Position numbers and translations under genes: made by a program
From: Legionella fallonii LLAP-10
GTDB taxonomy: Bacteria > Pseudomonadota > Gammaproteobacteria > Legionellales > Legionellaceae
Assembly: GCF_000953135.1 (NCBI RefSeq)
Contig: NZ_LN614827.1
Span: 773,001 to 837,000, forward strand
Length of the DNA stretch: 64,000 bases
Reading direction: 5' to 3'
Notes under the pieces: model-generated
Told to the model about the DNA's origin: nothing
Database searches by the model: none
The model's input: the letters and a program-made list of their open reading frames with translations, nothing else
Shown: positions 55,879 to 64,000 of the stretch, piece by piece
Position numbering within the stretch: position 1 is the first letter of the stretch
Layout: the number at the start of each line of letters is the position of its first letter

Positions 55879-56072
55879 ATAGACCTGAACAACCTCTGTT
55901 GGAGCTAGGCTAATGATATGTCGCTTTGTAGATTGGGTTGAATGATATCTCTGTGCTATACAAATGACCTAGCCTAAAACCGTCCTAAATCTCCTTCATA
56001 TTAAGATTCCTTTAAGAAAATAAAAGCACAATATGTATATTTTTTTATTATTTTTGGACATTGAATTTTGTC

Positions 56073-57647
56073 ATGAATGAACAAGTTGAAGAGTTAGTAG
56101 AACAAAGAACAGAAGTTATTAACTTTATATGGATAGGTCCTCCCAAATACAATCAAGGCGGGCAAGATGTTATTGGTATAACCTCGATAGCAGAAAATTT
56201 CAAACGGTTTGGTCAGAAAAATCCGCTTATTTTTTGGTGCCAAGATGAGTACAAAGATAATTATATTGAGTTTCTAAGGAAAGAGGGAATTTCAGCCAAG
56301 GTTAATGCAATTGAGGAGTATTTGACAGAGCTTGAGATGAATGGTGGCGAGGTTTATGTTAGAACAAAAGCTTCAGCAGTGTTGCACGTTTTCCACAAAC
56401 TCAAATCAAGAACAACGGATGTAGATATTCAGATTAAAGATAGAGTTCGCCTCAAAAATTTATTTTCTTTTTTCTTGATGGCTTGTGAGGGCGGTTATGT
56501 GTTGGATACCAATGTATGTGCCGCAGAACATTTAAAAATCAATTTTCCTTCTTACAAGTATTTTCATTTTCCATGGCTTATAAAAAAGGACATAGCAGAG
56601 TTATGGATGTTTTATTCCCCAAAAGACAGTTTAGCAAGGGCTAGAAAATCGCTTAATCTAGCAATTACTGATTATAAATATGATCCATCCATAAATGATT
56701 TATTTAAAGAGAATGACTTTGGAACAAGTAACATGGCACTTGGCTGGCTTACTCTGAGGTTTGAAAATAATGAAGAGGGGGGCGCAGACAATATATGGAA
56801 GGTTACATTACAAATAGCCTCATATAATTACGTGGTTGAGGGGATAAACGCCTTCAAGGAATATTATAATAGTCATTACATAACACGACATTATAAATAC
56901 AGTACTTATCACATACACGCTATTTATGGGCAAGTAACAAAAGTGGCCAAAGATCTGTATTATGGAATCGATCCGAGAACTTTGAAGGCCAATACCAGAA
57001 AAGAGTATACTGTTGCGTTTAACTACGATAGCGAAGAAGAAACTTTATTACACACTGTGATTCGCTGTTTAAAGAAAGGCTCTAGAGAGAGCTCATTTTT
57101 AGAGTGCGCGAAATTATATCTCGAAAAAGGAGCCGATCCCAATGCGGTTTATTACTACACGAGCTATCTTCCCGATGGTGAAAAGGAACCACAAATTGAA
57201 CGTAGCCCATTATTTGACGCTATTGCGCATCAATCAGTTAATGCATTAATTTTATTGTGCGAATATGGAGCTGATGTTTCTCAAGAAATAAAAGGCATAT
57301 CACTTCTCAGTTACGCAGTTGCGATTAATTTTGAACAAGGCGTTAATGAGCTTCTTAAACGAGGTGCAAACCCGAATCAATTTTTAGAACACTCCAATAG
57401 CCCGCTTTACCTAGCCCTAAGATGGGGATATGCAAAAACAGCGACTATATTGCTTAACGCTGGTGCAAAAATTGATCGAGCAAAGCTAGATTTTGAGCCA
57501 ACCCCTGCTTGTGAAAAAGTATTAAAAAAATATGAGAGAATAGCCTCGCTGAAACAAAACAGTCCTCGATTGTACAAACCTTTAACTAAGATCCAGGATG
57601 GTGAAAAAGAAGATAATGCAAAATTGAAAACGGGTTATTCTTTATAG
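56073..57647 (+). CDS. Glycosyltransferase-like protein with ankyrin repeats, putative effector
   Basis: The product has 524 residues from the ATG at 56073 (weak ribosome site; TTG at 56061 possible). The N-terminus has INFIWIGPPKYN (about 15-26), the start motif of sugar-binding DxD glycosyltransferases (GT32/GT44 type), and near 140 MACEGGYVLDTNV, matching GGxYxDxD with Asn for the last Asp. Residues about 335-470 hold ankyrin-like repeats (TLLHTVIRCLKK, LYLEKGADPNAVYY, PLFDAIAHQSVNALILLCEYGADV). A glycosyltransferase joined to a protein-binding array suggests modification of a host protein. This is inference; the altered DxD could reduce activity. Confidence 0.72.
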   Translation: MNEQVEELVEQRTEVINFIWIGPPKYNQGGQDVIGITSIAENFKRFGQKNPLIFWCQDEYKDNYIEFLRKEGISAKVNAIEEYLTELEMNGGEVYVRTKASAVLHVFHKLKSRTTDVDIQIKDRVRLKNLFSFFLMACEGGYVLDTNVCAAEHLKINFPSYKYFHFPWLIKKDIAELWMFYSPKDSLARARKSLNLAITDYKYDPSINDLFKENDFGTSNMALGWLTLRFENNEEGGADNIWKVTLQIASYNYVVEGINAFKEYYNSHYITRHYKYSTYHIHAIYGQVTKVAKDLYYGIDPRTLKANTRKEYTVAFNYDSEEETLLHTVIRCLKKGSRESSFLECAKLYLEKGADPNAVYYYTSYLPDGEKEPQIERSPLFDAIAHQSVNALILLCEYGADVSQEIKGISLLSYAVAINFEQGVNELLKRGANPNQFLEHSNSPLYLALRWGYAKTATILLNAGAKIDRAKLDFEPTPACEKVLKKYERIASLKQNSPRLYKPLTKIQDGEKEDNAKLKTGYSL

Positions 57648-57746
57648 GTTATTTTCAATAACGAGCTCTAGTAAACCCATAATTTATCTAATTGGGCTAA
57701 AATCGATATAATTTTCTGCCAATCGTAAGCCGGGCAATAAATTACC

Positions 57747-57890
57747 CAATGGCGCTACCTTAAGTTTTTGTAGCCTGGATGAGCGCAGCGTAATCCGGGA
57801 TTTCAGTGCACTGAGCTAGGGTATTCCCGTATTATGCTGCACTAATACGGGCTACGATTTTTTCTTCCTTTTCTTAAGGGAGCGCCATTG
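57747..57890. mobile_element. 144-bp MITE (family A), copy 2
   Basis: Termini CAATGGCGCTACCTTAAG and CTTAAGGGAGCGCCATTG. The interior matches copy 1 at 8355-8498 almost base for base, including the ATCCGGGATTTCAGTGCACT stretch. Exact 13-bp direct repeats CAATAAATTACCC flank it (57735-57747 and 57893-57905), as for a target-site duplication. Confidence 0.92.
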
Positions 57891-57919
57891 GACAATAAAT
57901 TACCCGACTTACTTATTCC

Positions 57920-58336
57920 TCACTTCCGCATATTAAATTGGGGCTCATCTTTTTGTTCTTCAAAAGGAAAAATTGCATCTGGTGGAAAGAGTACAAGTGT
58001 ATTCTTGAACAGTGTTGGTGCGGACAGAGGCTGATTCAAATAATTGAATATGTGTTCGTGCGCGAAATGTTGAGCCATTGCTGTTGCTGTTTGCCTCGGA
58101 GTTCCCCATTCAAATGGATTATCAAGAACAGAATAGTCGAGTTCTACAGCCAATAAACCTTTTTTTTGTTGTAGGGTAAGCTGGGTAAACATGGATTTTA
58201 TTGCGCCTAGGTCACCGTTTCGCAATGCAAAGGCAAATTCTTTAAGTGCCTCCATAGATAAATCAAATTGTTCCATTTGCTCTTGGTATAATATATGCGT
58301 TACCCCTGTGTCTTGGAAACTATATTTATTGGTCAT
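57920..58336 (-). CDS. Unknown small protein
   Basis: The 138-residue product has GTGAG 7 nt before the ATG. It is predicted soluble and mostly helical (MEQFDLSMEALKEFAFALRNGDLGAIKSMF). The FAFALRNGDLGAIKSMF and TATAMAQHFAHEHIFNYL segments look like ankyrin-type helices, but a full repeat is not convincing. The tail is acidic (FPFEEQKDEPQF). Surrounded by effector-like genes; no function can be assigned. Confidence 0.62.
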   Translation of the reverse strand: MTNKYSFQDTGVTHILYQEQMEQFDLSMEALKEFAFALRNGDLGAIKSMFTQLTLQQKKGLLAVELDYSVLDNPFEWGTPRQTATAMAQHFAHEHIFNYLNQPLSAPTLFKNTLVLFPPDAIFPFEEQKDEPQFNMRK

Positions 58337-58541
58337 AATTAACTCACATTGATTAAATTAAGTAACGAACTTTATCACTTTATTCTTAAGGTTATATTAA
58401 CTCATTGCTAATTAACAAAAGAAAACATAGACCAAGTTATGACCTATATTCATTTAAAGACCGAACCTGCTATAGCAGTCTTAATAATACTTTAATAAAA
58501 ATGTAGTATAGTGTTAAATATTTATTCATATAAGGTGTTCT

Positions 58542-59582
58542 ATGCCTAGAGAGAAACAAAGACAGCTGATTTCCCTTAATAAAGATAAAGATAACTTATT
58601 TATTGCTATTTGTAAGAAAGAGGGACATTCATTTGTTATGTTAGGGGTTTACGACAAAAACAATAAAGTAAAGCAAGTGCTTTGTCGTGTTGGTAAGTTG
58701 TTTACTTCTGAAGGGGGAGATGAAGACTCAGGATGTTTGTTCTTTCTTAGCAAACTATGGCAAATATTATTTGGTAATGGTGCTAAAGCTCAACTTTCTG
58801 ATGAGGGAGTAGCTAGAAACAAATTTGATCCAATTTCAATCAGCTACCAAGCCTATGAGCTTAGTTATCGGCAATATAAGGAATTTATTCAGCTTCTAGA
58901 AGGTTTACAAACAAACGAAAATCAATTTAAGGTTTTTAAACCGATACAAGAAGAGGGTAGTGAGGTTACGCTAGAATTAACTACGGATTTAGTTTTTAGT
59001 GACAAAGTAAATACAGACAAGTTAAAAGATAATACATGTAAGCTGAGCATTGATAATAATTGTCGTCACTCGGCAATACAAATGGTTGAAGAAACTACTC
59101 ATACTCCTTTGCCCTCTTTAGTTTCAACTAACTATATGTCTGATTTACCTTATAAAACACAATTGGAGTACGGCAGTCCCAGTCAAGATATTCCTTTTTA
59201 TGTCTTGCCTGTAGCCCCAACAGCGTATCCGGAATTAAGCGAGCACAAAAGAAATATATTATCTCAGCTATATGAACGTATGGAACATATGTTATTAATT
59301 GCCCCGAACTCTGTTCAAACCCAAAGAAAATTTCAGTGTTTGAAAGATTTGTATGTGCAAATGGCTGGTCCGAAAAAAGATCAATCCTTGAGCGAATTAT
59401 TGGTCAGCATTCAAAGCTGGAGAGCGGAAAATCATTTAGTTATCGATGAGTTAAGAGAAACTAACCTTGTTGATGATTTTCTTGCTTGTTTTACTATCTT
59501 TAAAAGAAAGTCAGCAACGGCCCAATTGTTTGACAAAATAGAAGAAAATTTGGAGCAAGCGCAAGCAAATCAGATCGGCTAA
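58542..59582 (+). CDS. Unknown protein, possible effector
   Basis: The 346-residue product is soluble, without a signal peptide. Residues about 20-50 read ICKKEGHSFVMLGVYD then a VLCRVGK segment, and about 165-178 read SIDNNCRHSAIQMVEE; the central part has YQAYELSYRQYKEFIQLL and the C-terminal third is helical with an acidic end. A His in a GHSFV strand and a Cys at a helix start resemble parts of a papain-like fold, but no full catalytic set is evident. I do not recognise the family. A TATAGT-like box lies about 30 bp before the ATG. Confidence 0.62.
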   Translation: MPREKQRQLISLNKDKDNLFIAICKKEGHSFVMLGVYDKNNKVKQVLCRVGKLFTSEGGDEDSGCLFFLSKLWQILFGNGAKAQLSDEGVARNKFDPISISYQAYELSYRQYKEFIQLLEGLQTNENQFKVFKPIQEEGSEVTLELTTDLVFSDKVNTDKLKDNTCKLSIDNNCRHSAIQMVEETTHTPLPSLVSTNYMSDLPYKTQLEYGSPSQDIPFYVLPVAPTAYPELSEHKRNILSQLYERMEHMLLIAPNSVQTQRKFQCLKDLYVQMAGPKKDQSLSELLVSIQSWRAENHLVIDELRETNLVDDFLACFTIFKRKSATAQLFDKIEENLEQAQANQIG

Positions 59583-59705
59583 GAATAATTATTGCCATAA
59601 AAAATTTTTTGATGCATGGTAATAAGAGTGAATTATTGTATTAGATTTATACTATCATTTAGTTAAGGGATAAACGAATGGTTACCTTCATTTCGATCCT
59701 TAATT

Positions 59706-59902
59706 TAACGTCAGTTTCAGATAAGGAGATTAGTGTCCAGGCATCTCGCCAACCCGTTGGTGCTGAGGAGGCGTTTTTTTTGCGCCGTCTCAAAGCATAG
59801 ACACACGATTTTTGTCTTGATGGATGCTTCGAGATGGCTACCATCCCTCCTCAGCACGAACGGTTCTGAAGTAAGTGACATTCTTATCAGAAACTGACGT
59901 TA
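59706..59902. mobile_element. MITE-like family B, 197-bp copy
   Basis: Ends TAACGTCAGTTTCAGATAAG and CTTATCAGAAACTGACGTTA are inverted repeats with one mismatch in 20. Inner arms CCGTTGGTGCTGAGGAGG and CCTCCTCAGCACGAACGG pair. The left flank AATT matches that of the 18331 copy. The remainder of 59583-59966 holds no gene. Confidence 0.85.
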
Positions 59903-59966
59903 GTGCTCTGCACGCGATTAAATGAATTAATGGAGTAAAAAACAATATACAATTATTGGAGAATCA

Positions 59967-61709
59967 ATGAATGATACGTTTAAAGGTGGCTTAAATTTAA
60001 AATTTGTTGCTAATTCAGAATTTGAATCTTTAGATCATGTAGCTCAATCAGAGCACGCTCCTATTATAGCGCGTAATGCTTTACGTTTGTTAATGATGGG
60101 ATGGCCCTCCGATTCATGGAAACAATTTATCTCCTGGCCTATTTTAAAAGCAATTTTTGTTTATCGTGATCCGGCATTATTAAAAGAATTGCGTTTTGCT
60201 TTCCAGCAGGGATTTGAATTGCTCTTTACCCAACTACAAGGAAGACAGTTAAGTGAAGAACAAAACGAGCAAGTTCAGCTTTATCTGAGCAATTGTCTGA
60301 GTATATTACCCTATTCTGATTTAACCCCTTATGAGTCTATTAAGATTCCTCAAAGTATTAATGGTGAGTGGGAATTGGTTGAATATTCTGTCACCCCGAT
60401 TGAATTGACACCAACGACGGGATTTAACAGTTATTTTATTCAAGATAGTGATCGTGTTTTTGCGTATGGCCTTGAACCAATTAGTCACTTACATGCTCAG
60501 CCCCATTTGATCTTTATGGGGACTACTTATCCTGCTGGACAAGGATTCATACCGCAAATTCAAACAGATCTTCAGGGGTTTGAGACTGTAGGAAAATCTT
60601 TGTATGAGAGCGGTATAGACAGAATTAAGCAATGGTTGTTGAGACAAAAAGATAAGGCTCATGTTTGCGGTGTGAGCCTTGGTGGCTCCTTAAGCTTGCT
60701 TCTTGCGTTACATATGGGACAGCATCTACAACGAGTTGATGCTTTAAATCCTGCTGGTTTGCATGATGGTTGGTATAAGAGTCCCTATGATCAATGGGAT
60801 AATTTAAATTCCCAACCGCAGGTAGTTGTTCAACGGCAAGCTAATGATCCTGTGTCGTTTTTTGGGGTGTGGAAAAAAGGTTGGCAAATTTTATGGGTAA
60901 ATCCTCCGGCGGATAAGAAAGGCCCCAATGCTTTATGCGATCACTTCTTGAATTATGCTGGTTTTGCAGAAACGGAATTTACCTATACGGATCCGGAGCA
61001 ACTGAATGCCAAAAGAAGAGTTCGTAATTTCTTAGTTTATTCACTGGTAAGAAGCCTTATTTATTATTCAGCAATTATTCCATATAATTATGTAATTCGC
61101 CCCTTTGCATACTTTGTCACTAAACACTGGGCCGCCTGTACTTTAGCTTTTTTTTCCTTCATTGGTTTGGGTGTTTTGGCTGTGCTGGCCGTCACAGGCA
61201 CTTTACCTTTGGCTGCTTTATTAGGTGCTTTGGCTGTCGCCACAGTTGCTGGCGGTATTTTTATTGCCTCTAAATTAGGCAACACATACTCACAAGAGAC
61301 TAAAGAGCAGGATATAAACTTTGCTAGTCTCCATGATCCGTCGTTGCCTCGCAATCCTTCTATGGATATTTATAATAAAGACAATACGATGGAAGTAGAA
61401 CTGACCTATAAGGATATAAATACTTATTATAAAGTGATTCGTGGCCTTGTAAAAGAAAAAGATTTTATACCCAATGATAATAGCTCAAAGCAATTGATTC
61501 AGGGACTGTCTAAAAAAGAGGTATTGCTCGCTAGTGAACAACCTGAAAATCAAGATAAGATAGTTCGTATCACTACAACAAAAGCAAAAGCAGTGCATAT
61601 CCGCCATGTTTTGACTTTAGTCGAACAGCTAGGAATTGAAAATGCGCACGCTTTGAAACAAGCAGCAGAACACGATTATAAAACCTATAGTATTGGTAAG
61701 CATGACTGA
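59967..61709 (+). CDS. Alpha/beta-hydrolase-like membrane protein, putative effector
   Basis: The 580-residue product has TTGGAGAATCA before the ATG. An N-terminal helical domain is followed by a lipase-type core: HLIFMGTTYPAGQGF (oxyanion region) and nucleophile elbow VCGVSLGGSLSLLLALHMG (Ser near 237), with NPAGLHDGWY after it. Two hydrophobic segments at about 385-440 (LAFFSFIGLGVLAVLAV, LAALLGALAVATVAGGIFIA) could form a membrane hairpin. A polar C-terminal domain of about 130 residues follows. Lipase-like GxSxG proteins with membrane hairpins occur among Legionella effectors; that role is inferred. The acidic and His triad members are not certain. Confidence 0.75.
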   Translation: MNDTFKGGLNLKFVANSEFESLDHVAQSEHAPIIARNALRLLMMGWPSDSWKQFISWPILKAIFVYRDPALLKELRFAFQQGFELLFTQLQGRQLSEEQNEQVQLYLSNCLSILPYSDLTPYESIKIPQSINGEWELVEYSVTPIELTPTTGFNSYFIQDSDRVFAYGLEPISHLHAQPHLIFMGTTYPAGQGFIPQIQTDLQGFETVGKSLYESGIDRIKQWLLRQKDKAHVCGVSLGGSLSLLLALHMGQHLQRVDALNPAGLHDGWYKSPYDQWDNLNSQPQVVVQRQANDPVSFFGVWKKGWQILWVNPPADKKGPNALCDHFLNYAGFAETEFTYTDPEQLNAKRRVRNFLVYSLVRSLIYYSAIIPYNYVIRPFAYFVTKHWAACTLAFFSFIGLGVLAVLAVTGTLPLAALLGALAVATVAGGIFIASKLGNTYSQETKEQDINFASLHDPSLPRNPSMDIYNKDNTMEVELTYKDINTYYKVIRGLVKEKDFIPNDNSSKQLIQGLSKKEVLLASEQPENQDKIVRITTTKAKAVHIRHVLTLVEQLGIENAHALKQAAEHDYKTYSIGKHD

Positions 61710-61850
61710 GCTTTCTTAAGCTCTACTCCATATTATAGTGACCTAAGTGGTTTTGATATACTTAAGGACATTCTTAGTTACACCATTGTATTTAGAGCAG
61801 ATAAATAGTAAATCTAAGCCTGGATTTACTAAATATTATGAGGGTATATG

Positions 61851-62141
61851 ATGTCAACGATTTACTCGGTCAGACCAGAGGATATTATCCCCGATGGAGC
61901 AGATAATACCTCTATCAATGGAGCTGTAGTGAGAAAAGGGACCATTGCTGCTTTCTTAGCGAATATTAATATCCTGGAAAATCCACACTCTTCTGAACAA
62001 CAAAAACAAGGAGCAATGGAGATGATGCGAGAATTGGCTCCATCTGTTATTGCAGCAGGGTTGCACCAACATGTCACTTTTAAAAATATAATAGTCGAAA
62101 ATATTCTAATTGATGCAGCAAAAAATATTGAATTTCAATAG
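61851..62141 (+). CDS. Small soluble protein of unknown function
   Basis: The 96-residue product starts at the second of two adjacent ATGs, giving GAGGG a 6-nt spacing. The sequence is mixed alpha/beta with no signal peptide or membrane segment (SVRPEDIIPDGADNTSING, then MEMMRELAPSVIAAGLHQH). No family is recognised. It follows the hydrolase-like gene by about 140 bp. Confidence 0.58.
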   Translation: MSTIYSVRPEDIIPDGADNTSINGAVVRKGTIAAFLANINILENPHSSEQQKQGAMEMMRELAPSVIAAGLHQHVTFKNIIVENILIDAAKNIEFQ

Positions 62142-62301
62142 GGCCGGTTTACATTTCTACTGTCTTGGTTAGATTGTCCTGATTTCTGCGCTCCGATGCT
62201 CACATACTACGTGTATGTCGCGCTTTTGGGGCATTTTTTCTCAAGGTAAACAGACTCAAGACTTGCAATTTTCTCCTGATTGGGTATGCTTAATTTGGGT
62301 T

Positions 62302-62377
62302 GGGTCGTTAGCTCAGCTGGTAGAGCAGGAGACTCTTAATCTCTTGGTCATAGGTTCGAACCCTATACGGCCTACCA
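62302..62377 (+). tRNA. tRNA-Lys (CTT)
   Basis: A full cloverleaf is visible: acceptor GGGTCGT with ACGGCCT, D arm TAGCTCAGCTGGTAGAGCA, anticodon loop CTCTTAA giving anticodon CTT, T arm with GGTTCGAACCC, and an encoded CCA end (62375-62377). It reads AAG (and not AAA by strict pairing). No integrase or flanking duplication of its 3' end is seen nearby. Confidence 0.95.
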
Positions 62378-62428
62378 ATCCTAATTGTATCAATGTCTAT
62401 GAATTTATGATTCGCAATATGGCTCGAA

Positions 62429-63007
62429 TTGTATAAAATAAAACGCTTATTATCTGTTTTTTTGAGTTGTCCTGTGCACTATTACCAAGATTTAATTACT
62501 ATTTTTAATGAATGCTTTGCTTCTACGTATAATACTCGCTTGATAAAAGGTGATGATGAGCCTATTTATCTTCCTGCTGATGGTGAACGTCATTATAACG
62601 CTTTATTTTTTGCTCATGGCTTTTTTAGCAGTGCTTTGCATGAATGCTCGCATTGGCTGATTGCGGGCGAGGATCGAAGAAAATTAGTCGATTTTGGTTA
62701 TTGGTATATGCCAGATGGGCGTAATGCAGAGCAACAAGCGCTGTTTCAACAGGTTGAGGTAAAGCCTCAAGCCATTGAATGGATCTTGTCTCAAGCGACT
62801 GGGCATAAGTTTCGCGTTAGTAGCGATAACTTAAACGGAGAGGCAACTGAGAATGATACGTTTAAAAAAGCCATCCACGCTCAAGTGCTGCATTATTGTC
62901 AGCATGGACTATCTGAACGCGCTCATCAATTTCGTATGGCTTTATGTTCCTTTTACAAACAGTCAGCGGAATTTAAAATTGAGGATTTTGTGTTGGGCGA
63001 TCTGTAG
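62429..63007 (+). CDS. epmC: Elongation factor P hydroxylase EpmC
   Basis: The product has up to 192 residues. The core NTRLIKGDDEPIYLPADGE, FAHGFFSSALHECSHWLIAG, RRKLVDFGYWYMPDGR and VEVKPQAIEWI matches E. coli EpmC (YfcM) closely, including the HxxxH-like His pair in ALHECSHW that binds iron. EpmC hydroxylates the beta-lysylated lysine of EF-P. The start is unclear: TTG 62429 gives a long form, while TTG 62462 would match the E. coli N-terminus better; neither has a good ribosome site. It may be read through from the tRNA. Confidence 0.9.
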   Translation: MYKIKRLLSVFLSCPVHYYQDLITIFNECFASTYNTRLIKGDDEPIYLPADGERHYNALFFAHGFFSSALHECSHWLIAGEDRRKLVDFGYWYMPDGRNAEQQALFQQVEVKPQAIEWILSQATGHKFRVSSDNLNGEATENDTFKKAIHAQVLHYCQHGLSERAHQFRMALCSFYKQSAEFKIEDFVLGDL

Positions 63008-63046
63008 AACTTATAACAACATCATCATCGCAAATTTGGTAAGAAG

Positions 63047-63093
63047 CCTCTGTAGTCTTGATGCAGCGTAGTGCTGCATCAAGACTACAGAGG
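63047..63093. terminator. Perfect 21-bp hairpin between convergent genes
   Basis: CCTCTGTAGTCTTGATGCAGC and its exact complement GCTGCATCAAGACTACAGAGG enclose GTAGT. It lies between epmC and the convergent NTPDase gene. The arm contains the TAGTCTTGATGCAGC variant of the GTAGCCTGGATG repeat. Likely a shared transcript end, though without a U-run. Confidence 0.65.
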
Positions 63094-63119
63094 GACAAAA
63101 GGATCCAATTGACCATTTA

Positions 63120-64000
63120 CTAACTCAGATGATGCAATACCACGCCCTTTGTCCAATCAAGGTTGATACTTGGTGAAATGTAATTCACTGTCTGTTCAGG
63201 AGAAATTCCATATCCATCAACCATTAATGCATAAAAATAAGAGGAAAAAAGACAATAACCATAGATGTAGTCATCATTTGGGTATTGTGCATCCAATTTG
63301 CTCCATTGTTGATGACAGATTTGACTATCTGCTTGCTCAATTAAGCTTTGGTTAGTTAATTGACCATTTACAAAATTAAATAGTTTATTATCAGCCAGAT
63401 TGGTTAGGCCTCCGATGGCATACCATGAATCTACAGAATTTGCTGCCAGTACTGGCTGTATGGTTTTACTCACCCCGTGGACTGCATTCATTAAGGAGGA
63501 TACTTCTTGCTCACACGATAAGGCATTACCTAGTCCCATTTCACCGTCAGGAAGAGGATAGTCATTAGTAAAACAGGAGGTTGAATTTAGAAATTGGTGT
63601 GACATTTCAGTTTGTCCTAGCCCTAAAAAACTATGCACAAATAAGTTGATACGTTGGCCATAGATATTGAGCTCGACTTGAGAGCGCCCATGTATGTTTT
63701 CATTTTTCTGTATTGGGAAAACAATTTGTACTGAAGCTCCACCCATATCCATAACACCTATAGCTTTATTCTGAACGGATTTTAAGGTGCCTAAATGGTA
63801 ATTAACAGAAAGCCAATCGTATAAAGCCTCCTCATTGCCGGTTATCGTTTTTGCTTCAACAAAATGCCACTGAGTTTGCTGAGTAAACCAACGTTGTAAT
63901 TCTTGATAATAAAGTTTCTGTTTTGATGCAGGTAACAGTCTCATGCCCGCTGTAGCGTAAAAATATACTGGTCCTTGTTGAGTAGGAGCACCCGATAATA
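63120..64000 (-). CDS. GDA1/CD39 NTPDase (apyrase), 5' end beyond the window
   Basis: The frame continues past the right edge, so the N-terminus is missing; 293 residues are visible. Apyrase conserved regions are present: YFYATAGMRLLP (ACR2), ITGNEEALYDWLSVNY (ACR3), GVMDMGGASVQIVFP (ACR4) and YAIGGLTNLAD (ACR5-like). Enzymes of this family hydrolyse nucleoside tri- and diphosphates. Legionella pneumophila exports such an ecto-NTPDase (Lpg1905) that contributes to growth in host cells. The letS-gltX neighbourhood supports it being the same gene, but orthology was not tested. Confidence 0.9.
   Translation of the reverse strand, partial: LSGAPTQQGPVYFYATAGMRLLPASKQKLYYQELQRWFTQQTQWHFVEAKTITGNEEALYDWLSVNYHLGTLKSVQNKAIGVMDMGGASVQIVFPIQKNENIHGRSQVELNIYGQRINLFVHSFLGLGQTEMSHQFLNSTSCFTNDYPLPDGEMGLGNALSCEQEVSSLMNAVHGVSKTIQPVLAANSVDSWYAIGGLTNLADNKLFNFVNGQLTNQSLIEQADSQICHQQWSKLDAQYPNDDYIYGYCLFSSYFYALMVDGYGISPEQTVNYISPSINLDWTKGVVLHHLS

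Noticed and set aside
62302-62377. tRNA-Lys as an integration site for a genomic island
   Set aside because: No integrase gene and no duplicated tRNA 3' end are visible within the window.

Overview
This 64 kb window looks like a chromosomal segment of a Legionella species, probably not L. pneumophila itself. It is AT-rich and dense with genes. It carries a LetS/BarA-type hybrid kinase beside gltX and a PPi-type phosphofructokinase, a GDA1/CD39 NTPDase like the known Legionella ecto-NTPDase, an F-box/ankyrin protein, and several large proteins with eukaryote-like features typical of Dot/Icm effectors. No secretion signal was tested, so all effector calls are inference. The assignment rests on protein families and remembered synteny, not on a search.

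Layout. 1-8.3 kb: the end of an LD-carboxypeptidase, a small secreted protein, a 1034-residue F-box/ankyrin protein, a Pro/Thr-repeat protein, an AhpD-like/pirin divergent pair and a PuuE-type allantoinase. 8.3-10.1 kb: a 144-bp MITE followed directly by an IS4-like element whose transposase is split over three frames. 10.2-18.3 kb: an unknown protein, a small secreted protein and a 1912-residue pseudokinase/ATPase/GAF/GGDEF/EAL protein. 18.5-26 kb: GNAT, orphan solute-binding protein, small membrane proteins, MDR oxidoreductase, MFS transporter, a frameshifted small gene and NDH-2. 26.0-27.3 kb: a tandem array of 193-bp units. 27.4-34 kb: a FadL porin/GDSL lipase pair, a hybrid histidine kinase and an aminotransferase. 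34.2-40.9 kb: an RND efflux operon with a repeat block before the pump gene, plus an overlooked DUF3309-type small gene. 41-44.1 kb: a tightly overlapped methyltransferase/FAD oxidoreductase/type III polyketide synthase operon. 44.2-49.8 kb: hydrolase, LysR/VOC pair, and a CpxP/Spy-like gene divergent from a two-component system. 49.8-50.3 kb: four different repeats back to back. 50.3-55.8 kb: pfp, letS, gltX. 56-64 kb: a glycosyltransferase-like ankyrin protein, three more unknown or effector-like genes, tRNA-Lys(CTT), epmC and the NTPDase.

How the parts relate. Housekeeping and regulatory genes (pfp-letS-gltX, tRNA-Lys, epmC, NTPDase) form a backbone into which effector-like genes and repeats are interleaved. 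The clearest biosynthetic unit is the type III PKS operon, which has the gene content expected for a methylated, oxidised alkylresorcinol, pyrone or quinone lipid.

The most unusual layer is the repeats. At least seven short families are present. They include a 144-bp MITE sharing its termini with the nearby IS, found in two copies, both set in a palindromic sequence that also occurs once apparently empty. A second MITE-like family has TAACGTCAG ends, and in two of three copies its end coincides with the stop codon of the preceding gene. Several hairpin elements keep the same central sequence between copies while their paired arms differ.
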